Assembly (NCBI RefSeq): GCF_014396785.1
Contig: NZ_CP060718.1
Location: forward strand, 1,074,501 to 1,138,500
Direction of reading: 5' to 3'
Source: Sphingomonas lutea
GTDB taxonomy: Bacteria > Pseudomonadota > Alphaproteobacteria > Sphingomonadales > Sphingomonadaceae
Length of the DNA stretch: 64,000 nucleotides
Notes under the pieces: generated by a model
Told to the model about the DNA's origin: nothing
The model's database searches: none
Seen by the model: only the letters and a program-made list of their open reading frames with translations
Part shown: in pieces, positions 10,122-19,166 of the stretch
Position numbering within the stretch: the stretch's first letter is position 1
Layout: the number at the start of each line of letters is the position of its first letter
Made by a program: the position numbers and the translations under genes

Positions 10122-10136
10122 GTTCCGTTTATGTTC
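10122..10136 (-). promoter_or_regulatory. SOS (LexA) box of uvrA
   Basis: GTTC-CGTTTAT-GTTC, an exact match to the alphaproteobacterial LexA operator GTTC-N7-GTTC, directly upstream of the uvrA ATG (10118-10120). LexA bound here would block uvrA transcription until DNA damage. The closeness to the start codon implies a very short leader or leaderless message. Confidence 0.8.
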
Positions 10137-10287
10137 TAGCTTAGCGTGAGGTGTCGCGTCGGGTCAACGCTCGCGCCGCGATGTGGGTGCGACGCGCTTG
10201 CCGCGCAACCATCCGCGCTTGCGCGGCGGCCGATTTCGTGCAGGTTGCCGCACCGTTGTTGTGACTTGTTGCGTGGAGTGTGTTGGT

Positions 10288-12333
10288 ATGCGTCCTGTTG
10301 CCCGCGTGGCCGCTTTCCTGGCGGCCGTATCCATCCCGATATCGGCCGTTCGCGCGGACGAGGGGATGTGGACCTTCGATGCTTTCCCCGCCGCCAAGAT
10401 GCGCGCCGACTACGGCTGGGCGCCCGACCAGGCCTGGCTCGACAAGGTGCGCGCGGCGGCGGTCAGGCTGACCGGCGGCTGCTCGGCCAGCTTCGTCTCG
10501 CCCAGCGGGCTGATCCTGACCAACCACCATTGCATTTCGTCGTGCCTGCAGGACCTGTCGAGCGCCAAGACCGACTATCTCAAGAACGGCTTCAACGCGG
10601 CGACGCGGGCGGCTGAAAAGCTGTGCCCGGGCCAGCAGGCCGAAGTGGTGACCCAGATCCGCGACGTCACCGCCGAGATCAAGCACGCCACCGGGAACGC
10701 GACCGGCGCCGCGGCGGTCAAGGCGCGTAGCGCAGCTTCGGCGGCGCTGGAAAGCGCGGGCTGCCCGGACACCAAGACGACGCGCTGCCAGGTGGTGACG
10801 CTGTACGGCGGCGGTCAGTACAAGCTCTACACCTATCGCAAATATAGCGACGTGCGGGTGGTGTGGGCGCCGGAGGCGGCGGCGCCGCAGTTCGGCGGCG
10901 ACCCCGACAATTTCAACTTCCCGCGCTACTCGCTCGATGCCGCGTTCCTGCGCGCTTATGAAAACGGGCAGCCGGTGAACACGCCGCAGCATTTGGCGTG
11001 GGCGCCGCGGGCGCCGGTCGTGGGCGAGGCGACCTTCGTCGTCGGCAATCCGGGGTCGACGCAGCGGCTGCTGACCCAGGACCAGCTGGCCTTCTCACGC
11101 GAGATCAGCGCGCCGATGAACGTCACGCTCTATTCGGAGCTGCGTGGCCGGCTGATCAGCGCAATGAAGCAAAGCCCGGCGCGCTACCGCGAGGGGAAGG
11201 ACGAACTGGATAGCGTCGAGAATGCGCTCAAGGTTTATCTCGGCCGCCAGCGCGCGTTCAACGATCCGGCGTTCATGGGTCGGCTTGCCGAGGCCGAGCG
11301 CGACTTGCGCGCGAAAAGCGCGAACAATGCTGCCATCGGCAATCCGTGGAGCGACATTTCCACCGCGACGGCGGCGTATCGCACAATCTACGTGCCCTAC
11401 CGCTTCATCCAGCCGACCAGCGACCTCTACAGTTACGCCGCGACCCTGGTGCGCGCCGCCGCCGAGCGCGCCAAGCCCAATGGGGAGCGGTTGCCCGGAT
11501 ATAGCGACAGCGCTCTTCCGCTGCTCGAAAAGCAATTGCTCGATTCGAAGCCGATCGTGCCTTGGCTCGAGCAATTGTATCTCGAGTGGAGCCTGAGCAA
11601 GGCACGCGAATATCTGGGCGCGGACGACCCCGACACGCGCCTGCTGCTGGGCAAGGAATCGCCCGAGGGGCTGGCACGGCGGCTAGTGACCGGAACGCGC
11701 CTGGCCGACCCCGCTTATCGCCGCGCCTTGTGGAACGGCGGGCAGGCGGCGATCGAGGCGTCCAAGGACCCACTGATCGTCTATGCGCGCAAGCTCGACC
11801 CGCGTTATCGTGAGCTGACCGAAGACTTCGACGAGCGCTACCAGGGTCCGGTCACCGCGGCGCAAGCCAAGCTCGCCGACGCGCGCTTCGCGGCCTACGG
11901 TGACACCATCTATCCCGATGCGACGTTCACGCTGCGCATCAGTTACGGCAAGGTCGCCGGATGGACCGAGCGCGGACGCGCGGTGCCGCCGGTGACATTG
12001 ATGGGCGGGACATTCGACCGCGCCACCGGCGCCGAACCCTTCGCACTGCCGCGCGGGTTCATCGCCGCCAAGGCGAAGATCGATCCCAATACGGTGTACG
12101 ACTTCGTCACCACCAACGACATCATCGGCGGCAACAGCGGATCGCCGGTGATCGACCGCAACGGCGCGGTGATCGGTGCGGCGTTCGACGGCAACATCCA
12201 CAGCATCGCCGGCAATTATGGGTATGACGGGACGCAGAACCGGACCGTCGTAGTGTCGGCCGATGCAATCCAGGAGGCGCTGGAGAAAATCTACCCGGCA
12301 CCGAACATCGTCGCGGAGCTTGGCGGGCGTTAG
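10288..12333 (+). CDS. S46 family dipeptidyl-peptidase (DPP7-like)
   Basis: 681-aa exported serine peptidase that removes dipeptides from oligopeptide N-termini in the periplasm. Signal peptide at residues 1-23 (VARVAAFLAAVSIPISAVRA). Trypsin-like halves carry the histidine motif TNHHC (78-82), the FGGDPDNFNFPRY/D..LRAYENG block characteristic of S46, and the nucleophile in GGNSGSP (Ser617). The residue after FD in FDGN (Gly635) corresponds to the position that is Gly in DPP7 (hydrophobic P1) and Arg in DPP11 (acidic P1), so a DPP7-like preference is inferred. The ATG at 10288 is chosen because it begins the signal peptide; the frame is open farther upstream. Single gene, divergent from uvrA. 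Confidence 0.9.
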   Translation: MRPVARVAAFLAAVSIPISAVRADEGMWTFDAFPAAKMRADYGWAPDQAWLDKVRAAAVRLTGGCSASFVSPSGLILTNHHCISSCLQDLSSAKTDYLKNGFNAATRAAEKLCPGQQAEVVTQIRDVTAEIKHATGNATGAAAVKARSAASAALESAGCPDTKTTRCQVVTLYGGGQYKLYTYRKYSDVRVVWAPEAAAPQFGGDPDNFNFPRYSLDAAFLRAYENGQPVNTPQHLAWAPRAPVVGEATFVVGNPGSTQRLLTQDQLAFSREISAPMNVTLYSELRGRLISAMKQSPARYREGKDELDSVENALKVYLGRQRAFNDPAFMGRLAEAERDLRAKSANNAAIGNPWSDISTATAAYRTIYVPYRFIQPTSDLYSYAATLVRAAAERAKPNGERLPGYSDSALPLLEKQLLDSKPIVPWLEQLYLEWSLSKAREYLGADDPDTRLLLGKESPEGLARRLVTGTRLADPAYRRALWNGGQAAIEASKDPLIVYARKLDPRYRELTEDFDERYQGPVTAAQAKLADARFAAYGDTIYPDATFTLRISYGKVAGWTERGRAVPPVTLMGGTFDRATGAEPFALPRGFIAAKAKIDPNTVYDFVTTNDIIGGNSGSPVIDRNGAVIGAAFDGNIHSIAGNYGYDGTQNRTVVVSADAIQEALEKIYPAPNIVAELGGR

Positions 12334-12394
12334 GCAGCGGGCGGCATTGGCTTATTCTCCCGACTGGCTAAGCTGCCCGCCGGGGGAGTAAGCG

Positions 12395-14284
12395 ATGGGC
12401 GATGTTGCGGCCGCGGGGGAGGAAGCAGGGCCCACGCGCGAGTGGCGCGCGATCCCGCCGCTGCGCGGGCGGGTGCTGGCGGCGTACACCGGCTTCTGGT
12501 GGCTGGCGCTGGCGATTGCGATCGCGGCGATCGGGTTCGGCGCATACTCCCAATATGGCAAGAGCATGCGGCCGGTGTTCTCGCCGCTTGGCATCGACAT
12601 GCACTCGAACGACGGCTTCTTGCAGATTTCCGCCGTGCACAGTGATGAGGCGCGCCGTTCGGGTGTCCGGTTCGGCGACGAAGTGCTGGCAATCGATGGG
12701 CGCGAGGTGCCGCGCGGCCTATATGCGGATGTGTCAATTCGGCCCTTGCTGACGAAAAGCGAAGGGGAAACGGTCCGCCTAACCTTGCGCGGCGCAAACG
12801 AGGCCAGTCGCGAGGTCGTGCTCACCAGGCGCCAGGCGCATGTCGCGGAAAAACTGGCCGGAACCGGCGTCAGCCATGAGACCGTCACCTGGGTCGCGAT
12901 CCTGACCAACGTCGCGGTGGCCGCGCTGTTCGTCGTCGCAGCGATCTTTCTCTATCCCATTCGGCGAGCGCCCGTTGCCGCTTTGCTTGGTGCGGCCTTC
13001 TTGTGCATCGCGATGACCCACCGTGGGGACCTGTGGGATGTCGCCGGATTGATGGTGCTTAGCGACAGCATCAACCTTCTCGGCTGGACGGGAATGATCG
13101 CGACGATGCTGATCTTTCCCGATGGCCGCTTCCCATCCCGCTTCGCCGTCGGTGTGGCTCTGTTCTGCGTCGCTTCACTCCCGATCACCGGTCCAAACCC
13201 GTTCGGTCAAACAGTCACCAACCTGATATTTGCACTGCAGTTCGTGCTGGTTGCTGCAGTGATGGCGCGGCGTTACCGCAGTATTCGCGCGGGCAGCGAG
13301 AAGCAGCAAATGCGCTGGGCCTTTTTCGGCTTTGCGATCGGGGTACTCATCCTGATGTGCGCGATCGCCACACTGACGTTTTACAGCTCGCCGGCGAGTG
13401 CGACGCCCTGGCGCCAGGCATGGCTGCCGATCATCGCTACAACATTGTTCGTGCTTGCGATTGCCAGCATGGTCGGCGGGCTGCTGGTGTCGGTGCTGCG
13501 CTTCCGCTTGTACGATGCCGATGCCGTAATCGGACGGTCGGCGGCGATCGGTGTGTTGACGCTCGGCTTCGTCGCTTTGTTCGCGGCAAGCGAGAAAGTG
13601 GTTGAGATCGTCGGCGAACGCTATTTCGCCGACAGCATCGGGGTTGGCGCGGGCATCATCGGCGCGGCGATGGCCGCGGTGCTGATCGTGCCGCTGCACA
13701 ATCGCGTCCACATCTGGGCCGAGCGACGCTTCCAGAAAGGGCTGATCAGGCTGCGGCAGGGCTTGCCGCAATGCGTCGATGATCTGCGTGAGACCGCCAC
13801 CGTCGAGCGGTTGGCCGCCGCCGTTACCAGCCGCGTTGAGGCGGGCGTACGGTCGTCGCGCGCGGCGGTGGTGATCGGCGAGGGCAGTCATGCGTTGATT
13901 GCCGGACTGCGCGGGGTCGGCGCCGATGCCGTGCAGCAATGGCGCGGCGGCTGGACCGGCGCGGCGGGCGGGCCGTTAATCGAGATCGACGGCGCCGACC
14001 CGCTGTTCCCGACCCGCGTCGAGCTTCGCGTCGACAGCGGCGATGCACCCGAGACGATCGGGTGGCTGCTGCTCGGTCCGCGGCCTGACGGCAGCCTGTT
14101 CGGCAAGGACGAGCGCGAGGCGCTGGCCGACATTGCCGAGCGGGTTGCGCGCGCGCTTCACATTGCCCGCATCCGCGAACAGCGCGAGCGCGACGCTGAG
14201 CGCCGGATGTCGCGGATCGAGCGAATGATCGAGGAAGTGGCCGGCGGCCTGCGCTCCCCAGGCATGGGAACCCTGACGGCCTGA
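12395..14284 (+). CDS. PDZ domain and multi-TM membrane protein with GAF-like C-terminus
   Basis: 629 aa. TM1 at about 29-49; a periplasmic PDZ-like domain at about 60-150 (GFLQISAVHSDEARRSGVRFGDEVLAIDGREV); seven further TM segments up to about 430; a cytoplasmic part beginning RVHIWAERRFQKGL, then a GAF-like alpha/beta region (about 460-590) and a closing coiled coil (IREQRERDAERRMSRIERMIEE). The layout resembles the sensory half of membrane histidine kinases and cyclases, but there is no kinase, phosphatase or cyclase domain. GGGGGA precedes the ATG. It stands alone, 60 bases behind the S46 peptidase, and overlaps nothing. A signalling or scaffolding role is plausible but unproven. Confidence 0.8.
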   Translation: MGDVAAAGEEAGPTREWRAIPPLRGRVLAAYTGFWWLALAIAIAAIGFGAYSQYGKSMRPVFSPLGIDMHSNDGFLQISAVHSDEARRSGVRFGDEVLAIDGREVPRGLYADVSIRPLLTKSEGETVRLTLRGANEASREVVLTRRQAHVAEKLAGTGVSHETVTWVAILTNVAVAALFVVAAIFLYPIRRAPVAALLGAAFLCIAMTHRGDLWDVAGLMVLSDSINLLGWTGMIATMLIFPDGRFPSRFAVGVALFCVASLPITGPNPFGQTVTNLIFALQFVLVAAVMARRYRSIRAGSEKQQMRWAFFGFAIGVLILMCAIATLTFYSSPASATPWRQAWLPIIATTLFVLAIASMVGGLLVSVLRFRLYDADAVIGRSAAIGVLTLGFVALFAASEKVVEIVGERYFADSIGVGAGIIGAAMAAVLIVPLHNRVHIWAERRFQKGLIRLRQGLPQCVDDLRETATVERLAAAVTSRVEAGVRSSRAAVVIGEGSHALIAGLRGVGADAVQQWRGGWTGAAGGPLIEIDGADPLFPTRVELRVDSGDAPETIGWLLLGPRPDGSLFGKDEREALADIAERVARALHIARIREQRERDAERRMSRIERMIEEVAGGLRSPGMGTLTA

Positions 14285-14818
14285 TCAGGCCAAAGCATAG
14301 TCGGCCACCGACTCATAATGCGCGCCATGTTTGGACAGGCGGCTTTCGAACAAAGTGAAGCGGTCGACCGGGAAGGGGTCGCTCGACAGGTCCTTGCGGC
14401 GTTCGAGGAAGCTTTCGAGTTCGAGCGTGCGGCGGCCTTTCCAGCGGGCCAGCGTGATGTGCGGGTGGAAGGCGCGGCGCTCCGGCGCGAGGCCGACGGA
14501 CTGGCAGGCACGCTCGATTTTCGCGGCGAGCGCGGCGAGCGGCGCTCGCGGTTCGACGCCGGCCCACAAGGCGCCGGAATTTCGACGCTCGAAGCGGCCG
14601 ACGCCGCTGATGCGCAGCGCGAACGGCTCGGCGCGGATCTGGGCGAGCGCCGCAACGAGGTCGTTGGCGGTCGGCCGCTCGACCTCGCCGATGAAGCGCA
14701 ATGTCAGGTGCAATTGCTCGTCGCTTTGCCAGTTGAAGTCGGGGCTGTCGTCCATCGCGTCGATCAACCGGTCGACGATCGCATCGGGCGGGCGGATGGC
14801 GACGAACAAGCGGTGCAT
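14285..14818 (-). CDS. thpR: RNA 2',3'-cyclic phosphodiesterase (2H family)
   Basis: 177 aa, the usual length of ThpR/LigT. Hydrolyses 2',3'-cyclic phosphate ends of RNA to 2'-phosphate. Both catalytic HxTL motifs of the 2H superfamily are present: HLTL (37-40) in HLTLRFIGEV and HITL (120-123) in FHPHITLAR. It is followed on the same strand only by the convergent end of the PDZ protein gene; upstream on the same strand is the Nudix gene, ending 10 bases before this start, so the two are probably co-transcribed. Confidence 0.93.
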   Translation of the reverse strand: MHRLFVAIRPPDAIVDRLIDAMDDSPDFNWQSDEQLHLTLRFIGEVERPTANDLVAALAQIRAEPFALRISGVGRFERRNSGALWAGVEPRAPLAALAAKIERACQSVGLAPERRAFHPHITLARWKGRRTLELESFLERRKDLSSDPFPVDRFTLFESRLSKHGAHYESVADYALA

Positions 14819-14827
14819 GCGGTGGAT

Positions 14828-15295
14828 TTATAGCGCGTCGCGGATGGCGGCGATCCAGCGCGCGGCGCGCGGGGACATGTCGCGGGGCAAATCGTCGAGC
14901 TCGGCTTCGCAAATGCGCTCGATCTCCCACGACCAGCGGCGCGGCGTGTAGCGCACGTCCTCGACCACCAGCAGCGAAGCGAGATCGCGCTTCCAATCGG
15001 TCACCTCGTCAAGCTCGCACGACAGACGGACGCGGCCGTGGGCGGTCATGCCGATCTCCTCGCGGAGCTCGCGAAGCACGGCTTCGGCCTTGTCTTCATC
15101 TTCGCCGCGGCCGCCGCCGGGCAGGCGCCAGCCGGGCGCGTAACGCAGCTTGACCAGGATCGCCTTGCGGTCCGACGTCAGCGCCAGCGCATGCGCGCCG
15201 AAAGTGCGCGGGCGGCGCACGAACCAGCCAAGCTTGAGCGCCTTGTGCGCCGCCGTGAACGCCGCGCGGGCAAGAGGGTCGATCAAGCGGCGCAT
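14828..15295 (-). CDS. Nudix hydrolase
   Basis: 155-aa pyrophosphatase of the Nudix superfamily. The complete Nudix box is visible (G-x5-E-x7-RELREEIGM in GGGRGEDEDKAEAVLRELRE), preceded by LRYAPGWRLPGG typical of proteins acting on nucleoside diphosphate-linked substrates; the substrate cannot be predicted. The N-terminus (MRRLIDPLARAAFTAAHKAL) looks like an amphipathic helix. I use ATG 15295; ATG 15331 (MEHFGAAARRAAMRR) is possible, neither having a strong Shine-Dalgarno. Divergent from ppk2 and in a likely operon with thpR. Confidence 0.88.
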   Translation of the reverse strand: MRRLIDPLARAAFTAAHKALKLGWFVRRPRTFGAHALALTSDRKAILVKLRYAPGWRLPGGGRGEDEDKAEAVLRELREEIGMTAHGRVRLSCELDEVTDWKRDLASLLVVEDVRYTPRRWSWEIERICEAELDDLPRDMSPRAARWIAAIRDAL

Positions 15296-15373
15296 GGCCG
15301 CCCGACGCGCCGCCGCGCCGAAGTGTTCCATTCTGCAAATGGCCGTGCCAAAGTGCGCGCAGGGGGCCGATGC

Positions 15374-16201
15374 ATGAGTGGGGACAGCAAGCTCAACCGT
15401 CCGGAATATGAGGCGCTTCTGAAGCCGCTGGGCAAGGAGCTCGTCTCCTTGTCGCGCTGGGTGGGCGAGAAGGGCAAGCGCATCGTCGTCATTTTCGAAG
15501 GGCGCGACACGGCCGGCAAGGGCGGATCGATCGACATGTTCGCGCGCGTGCTCAACCCGCGCCAGTGCCGCGTCGTCGCGCTGCCCAGTCCGTCCAAGCG
15601 CGAACAGAGCCAATGGTATTTCCAGCGCTACATAGACCACTTGCCGGCGGCGGGCGAGATCGTGCTGTTCGACCGCAGCTGGTACAATCGCGCCGGCGTC
15701 GAAAAGGTCATGGGCTATGCCGATGAGGCGCAGGTCGAAGCCTTTTTGAAAGCCGTGCCGGAATTCGAGCGGCATTTGGTCGACGACGGCATCATGCTGT
15801 TCAAATATTGGCTGTGCTGCGACCAGTCGGTGCAGGAATTGCGCTTCGGCAACCGGCTGCGCAACCCGATGAAGCGCTGGAAGCTGTCGCCGATCGACCA
15901 GCAGGCGCGGCTCCACTACGACGCCTACACCGAGGCGCGAGAAGAGATGCTGAGGGTCACGCATACCGACTTCGCGCCGTGGACCCTGATCGAATTCAAC
16001 GACCAGCAGGTCGGGCGGCTGACGTTGCTGCGCGACTTCCTCGACCGCGTGCCGGATACCGAGTTGCCGCTGGCCGAAATCGACTGGCCGCCGCTCGATC
16101 ACGAGCCGTCGAAGGAGCGCTACAGCGTCCTCCAGCCGCTTGAGCCGTACAAGCTGCCCGACGAGATCGAGCAGCGCGACATGATCCATAGCTGGGATTG
16201 A
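15374..16201 (+). CDS. ppk2: Polyphosphate kinase 2 (PPK2, single-domain class)
   Basis: 275-aa cytoplasmic kinase transferring phosphate between polyphosphate and nucleotides. Walker A FEGRDTAGKGG (41-51), Walker B-type segment ending in FDRSWYNRAGVE, and the lid sequence RNPMKRWKLSPID are all hallmark PPK2 features; the length fits the one-domain class. The ATG at 15374 follows a G-rich ribosome-binding site (GGGGGCC). The DUF4956 membrane protein starts 22 bases downstream on the same strand, so both are likely one transcript; together with the CotH-like gene behind them this suggests a polyphosphate or phosphotransfer locus. Confidence 0.95.
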   Translation: MSGDSKLNRPEYEALLKPLGKELVSLSRWVGEKGKRIVVIFEGRDTAGKGGSIDMFARVLNPRQCRVVALPSPSKREQSQWYFQRYIDHLPAAGEIVLFDRSWYNRAGVEKVMGYADEAQVEAFLKAVPEFERHLVDDGIMLFKYWLCCDQSVQELRFGNRLRNPMKRWKLSPIDQQARLHYDAYTEAREEMLRVTHTDFAPWTLIEFNDQQVGRLTLLRDFLDRVPDTELPLAEIDWPPLDHEPSKERYSVLQPLEPYKLPDEIEQRDMIHSWD

Positions 16202-16223
16202 AGCCGGTCAAGGGGGAAAGCAG

Positions 16224-16904
16224 ATGGAAGAAACGCGGATGACAGCAGCGCGGCTGATCGGCCTGCTGGTGATTTATTACGTCGGCATCGGCCTGCTGAT
16301 CTACTTCGCGCTGATGATCTGGCCGCAGTTGCGCGAATCCCTGCCCGTCGGCGGGGTCGAGCAACTGATCAGCCAGCCGTCGAAGGGCCCGCTGGAAGCG
16401 CAGGACACGATCAAGGCCGAGAATGTCGGCAACATGGGCGAGAGCCTGTTCTGGCTGGCGGTCGCGCTGGTGGGGGCGATCCTGTGTTCGATTCCCGTCA
16501 GCCGGGTGTACATGGCGGTGCGCAGCGGCGCGGAATATGACCAGAGCCTGGTCAACACGATCATCATCCTGCCGATGGTCGTCACCGGCATCGTCATCAT
16601 CGTCCAGAACAGCCTGGCGCTGGCCTTCGCGCTGGCCGGCATCGCGGGCGCGGTGCGGTTCAAGAACAGCCTCAAGAGCTCGGGCGACGCGCTGTTCATC
16701 CTGTGCTCGGTGGCGATCGGGCTGAGCGCGGGCATCGGCGCGGTCGAGCTTGCGGCAACGATCAGCATCGCCTTCAACTTCGTCTTCGCATTCCTGTGGC
16801 TGACTGAATATGGCGAGCGCAAGGGGATGAAGCGCTACCTCGCCGACTATGACGGCGTCGACGAAGCGGCGCCGCCCGAGCCGGACAAGAAAAAGAAGGA
16901 ATAG
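16224..16904 (+). CDS. DUF4956 membrane protein
   Basis: 226 aa with about five TM helices: residues 10-32, 72-92, then a hydrophobic block from 108 to 190 containing the family signature YDQSLVNTIIILPMVVTGIVIIVQN and GAVRFKNSLKSSGDALFI. The cytoplasmic tail is short and ends in lysines (PEPDKKKKE). GGGGGAAAG lies about 6 nt before the ATG. DUF4956 proteins are often encoded beside CotH-type kinases and VTC-type polyphosphate polymerases; here the neighbours are PPK2 (22 bases upstream) and a CotH-like protein (convergent, 3 bases downstream). Biochemical role unknown. Confidence 0.9.
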   Translation: MEETRMTAARLIGLLVIYYVGIGLLIYFALMIWPQLRESLPVGGVEQLISQPSKGPLEAQDTIKAENVGNMGESLFWLAVALVGAILCSIPVSRVYMAVRSGAEYDQSLVNTIIILPMVVTGIVIIVQNSLALAFALAGIAGAVRFKNSLKSSGDALFILCSVAIGLSAGIGAVELAATISIAFNFVFAFLWLTEYGERKGMKRYLADYDGVDEAAPPEPDKKKKE

Positions 16905-16907
16905 GCC

Positions 16908-17927
16908 TTAGCCGATACAGGTCTTGAGCAGCTTCCCGCTGTCAAGGTCCTTGAAAAAGCCTTCGAGATAGCTCGCGGCCTTGGCCTGCGTCTTGGGCTC
17001 CATGCCCGGGATGCTGGCGAGGATGCCGATCAGCTGGGTCCGCTTGGCCGAAGTCGCCGCCGCGAATGCCGCCGAATGGGCGTTATGGGCGCAATAGCCG
17101 CGATATAGCCGCTGGCGGACGTTGTTGACCTTGATCCCTTCCGGCGGCGTTGCGTAGGGCGCATCGACCAGACCTGAGAAGTCGAAGTCATAGGGCACCG
17201 GCTGATATTGCGTTGCCCCGGGCGCGGCGACCAGCCGGCCATTGTGGCAGCAGCCTTCTTCCGGCGGCCCGGCGCGCATCGACCAGTCGAGGTTGCCGAT
17301 CATATAATTGAAGACGGCGAAACGCGCGCCGGCGCTCGGCTCGATCTGCGCCAGGGGAACCATCGCCCCGGTGTTCGCCTTCACCACGCCGTTGCGGCGG
17401 GCAACGTCGTCGATATCTTCGATGAAGAAACCGACCCGCGACGTCACCGGGCGGCCGCTGTCGTCGACATAATCGATATTGGCGAGCCGTGCGCGGAAGC
17501 TGAGCGGGGTCATCGCGTTGTAGAGGCGATAGGCGGCATATTCGAGCAGCACCTTCTGCTGGAAATCGGCCGAGCCCTTGCAATGCGTGACCAGCTTCAG
17601 CCGGCCCTGGCCTTCAAACAAGGTTCCGGCAGGGGGGCGTTGCGGGAATTCCACGCGCAGCGGCGGGAAGGAGCAGATGTTGCTCATCTTGCGAGTGATC
17701 CCGCGCGGGGTGAGCATGATCGGGAAGCTGGCGCCCGTATCCTTCAGCGTCAGCGTGCCCGGCCGGGCGTTTTCCGACCTTTTCGAGGCAAGCGAGTTGA
17801 TGGGCCCGCGGATGACGAGGTTGATCGGCGCATCGCTTGCGAACAAGGGCGTTGCCGGTGCGGCGGTTTGCGCCCCCACGGGCGCTGCCAGTGCCAAAGC
17901 GGCGGACCCAATCAGCCAGTTCCCCAT
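16908..17927 (-). CDS. Exported CotH-like protein
   Basis: 339 aa with a signal peptide (NWLIGSAALALAAPVGAQ). The body follows the plan of CotH/spore-coat-type protein kinases: a beta strand block RVEFPQ...FEGQGRLKLVTHC, the helix LEYAAYRLYNAMTPLSFRARL, a GFFIEDIDDVARRNG segment, GNLDWSMRAGP for the catalytic GNxD region and YDFDFSGLVDAPYA for the metal-binding DFD. The similarity is distant, so 'CotH-like' is inferred from motif order. The ATG at 17927 lies 5 nt behind a strong GGGAGG Shine-Dalgarno. It starts 2 bases after the phosphatase gene on the same strand, so the two are an operon; the DUF4956 gene is convergent. An envelope role in phosphate transfer is possible. Confidence 0.65.
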   Translation of the reverse strand: MGNWLIGSAALALAAPVGAQTAAPATPLFASDAPINLVIRGPINSLASKRSENARPGTLTLKDTGASFPIMLTPRGITRKMSNICSFPPLRVEFPQRPPAGTLFEGQGRLKLVTHCKGSADFQQKVLLEYAAYRLYNAMTPLSFRARLANIDYVDDSGRPVTSRVGFFIEDIDDVARRNGVVKANTGAMVPLAQIEPSAGARFAVFNYMIGNLDWSMRAGPPEEGCCHNGRLVAAPGATQYQPVPYDFDFSGLVDAPYATPPEGIKVNNVRQRLYRGYCAHNAHSAAFAAATSAKRTQLIGILASIPGMEPKTQAKAASYLEGFFKDLDSGKLLKTCIG

Positions 17928-17929
17928 TG

Positions 17930-19000
17930 TCACCTCCCTGCTTGTGCCGGCGCTCCTGACCTTGCGACATTATGCGTCGTGACCCGTTCGCCGACGATTT
18001 CGACATACGCCAACTGCCCGCCGTAATGGCGTGCGTTGCCAGTATCTGCGCGGATGAGGCGGCCGTTGGCGCTGACGATCACGCCGCGCAGCGAGGGCGT
18101 GTGACCGACCACCATCCGCTTGGTGCCGGTGGCCGCGAGGACGGCGGTCAATTCGTCATCCTGCGAGAGCCGGGGCTTGCCCGCCAGCGCCCGCGCGGCG
18201 TCCCCATCGACGCGGGGATCGCGCGTGACCAGGCCGCGGTACCAGAGCGGTCCCAGCGCATCGGAGAGCACCGAGGTTGGGGCAGCTTCGGCCCGGGCCA
18301 TGGCGGCAGCCACGCGCCGGTTGACCTCGTCGATGCCGAGCGCGGCATATTGCGAGCTGAGACCGCCGTGGACGAACAAGGTCTCGCCGATCTTGACGAC
18401 CGCGGGGTTGGACGTCGCCCACCGTCCGATCGTCCCGCTTGGGGCCCATGCGGCGCGATGCTCGACCCAGCCGAGCGGGGTCTTCTCCAGCCATTCGTCG
18501 CGGATTGCCGACGGCGACATGCTCGGATTGTCCTTGCGCGCCGCCGCTTCGATCTGGCGCCGGTTGGCAATGTAGACCCGTTCGCGGCGCGCCTGCGACC
18601 GCGCGTCGCGGAAGGCGGCGAACTCCCCCGGCGTCGTATAGCGCAGGTCGCCGAAGACGTTCATCGCCTCATGATTGCCGAGGACAATGACGACACGTCC
18701 GCCGGCGGTCATGGATTCGCGCTGCAATTGCTGAAGGTTGCGGATGATCCTGAGGGAATCAGGGCCGCGGTCGGTGAAGTCGCCGAGCTGGACGAGGGTG
18801 GCGGTGCCGCCAATCCATTTGCCCGCGGAATCGGTCAGTTTGGCGGCCTGCGCGATCGCTGCCCAGGCCGCATAATCGCCGTGCAGGTCGCCGATGGCGA
18901 CGATGCGGGCGGGTGCCTGCCGCTGGGCGGCGGCGGGCACCGCGCCAAGCGCCAGCGCGCAGAACAAGGCGATAATTACGCGAACGATACGATAAACCAC
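17930..19000 (-). CDS. Exported calcineurin-like (PPP-type) metallophosphatase
   Basis: 356 aa with an N-terminal signal (YRIVRVIIALFCALALGAVPAAAQ), hence periplasmic. Metal-binding motifs in order: GDLHGD, GDFTDRGPD, GNHEAMN, a VHGG-type block (FVHGGLSSQY) and GHTPS. This matches the bacterial PPP/Shewanella-like phosphatases. The GTG at 19000 has GGAGCGGG upstream; the frame runs on beyond it but into sequence without gene character. The CotH-like gene begins 2 bases after its stop, so a kinase-like and a phosphatase protein are exported from one transcript. Confidence 0.88.
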   Translation of the reverse strand: MVYRIVRVIIALFCALALGAVPAAAQRQAPARIVAIGDLHGDYAAWAAIAQAAKLTDSAGKWIGGTATLVQLGDFTDRGPDSLRIIRNLQQLQRESMTAGGRVVIVLGNHEAMNVFGDLRYTTPGEFAAFRDARSQARRERVYIANRRQIEAAARKDNPSMSPSAIRDEWLEKTPLGWVEHRAAWAPSGTIGRWATSNPAVVKIGETLFVHGGLSSQYAALGIDEVNRRVAAAMARAEAAPTSVLSDALGPLWYRGLVTRDPRVDGDAARALAGKPRLSQDDELTAVLAATGTKRMVVGHTPSLRGVIVSANGRLIRADTGNARHYGGQLAYVEIVGERVTTHNVARSGAPAQAGR

Positions 19001-19166
19001 ACCCGCTCCCCGCCCGTCGTTCCGGCGCCGGACTGTCGCACTGTGGGACGCCAGAGGCAATGGCCCTGCCGCGCTCCGTCGTGTTTCGCTTGAATCCCCT
19101 CTGTGCTTCACCGATATTGTGGAGGCGCGAGACGGAGCCCACTGCTCCGGCGCAGAGGAGTAGATA

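Noticed and set aside
10137..10287. N-terminal extension of the S46 peptidase (frame open from 10183)
   Set aside because: The extension is Arg-rich and would bury the signal peptide, which starts at ATG 10288.
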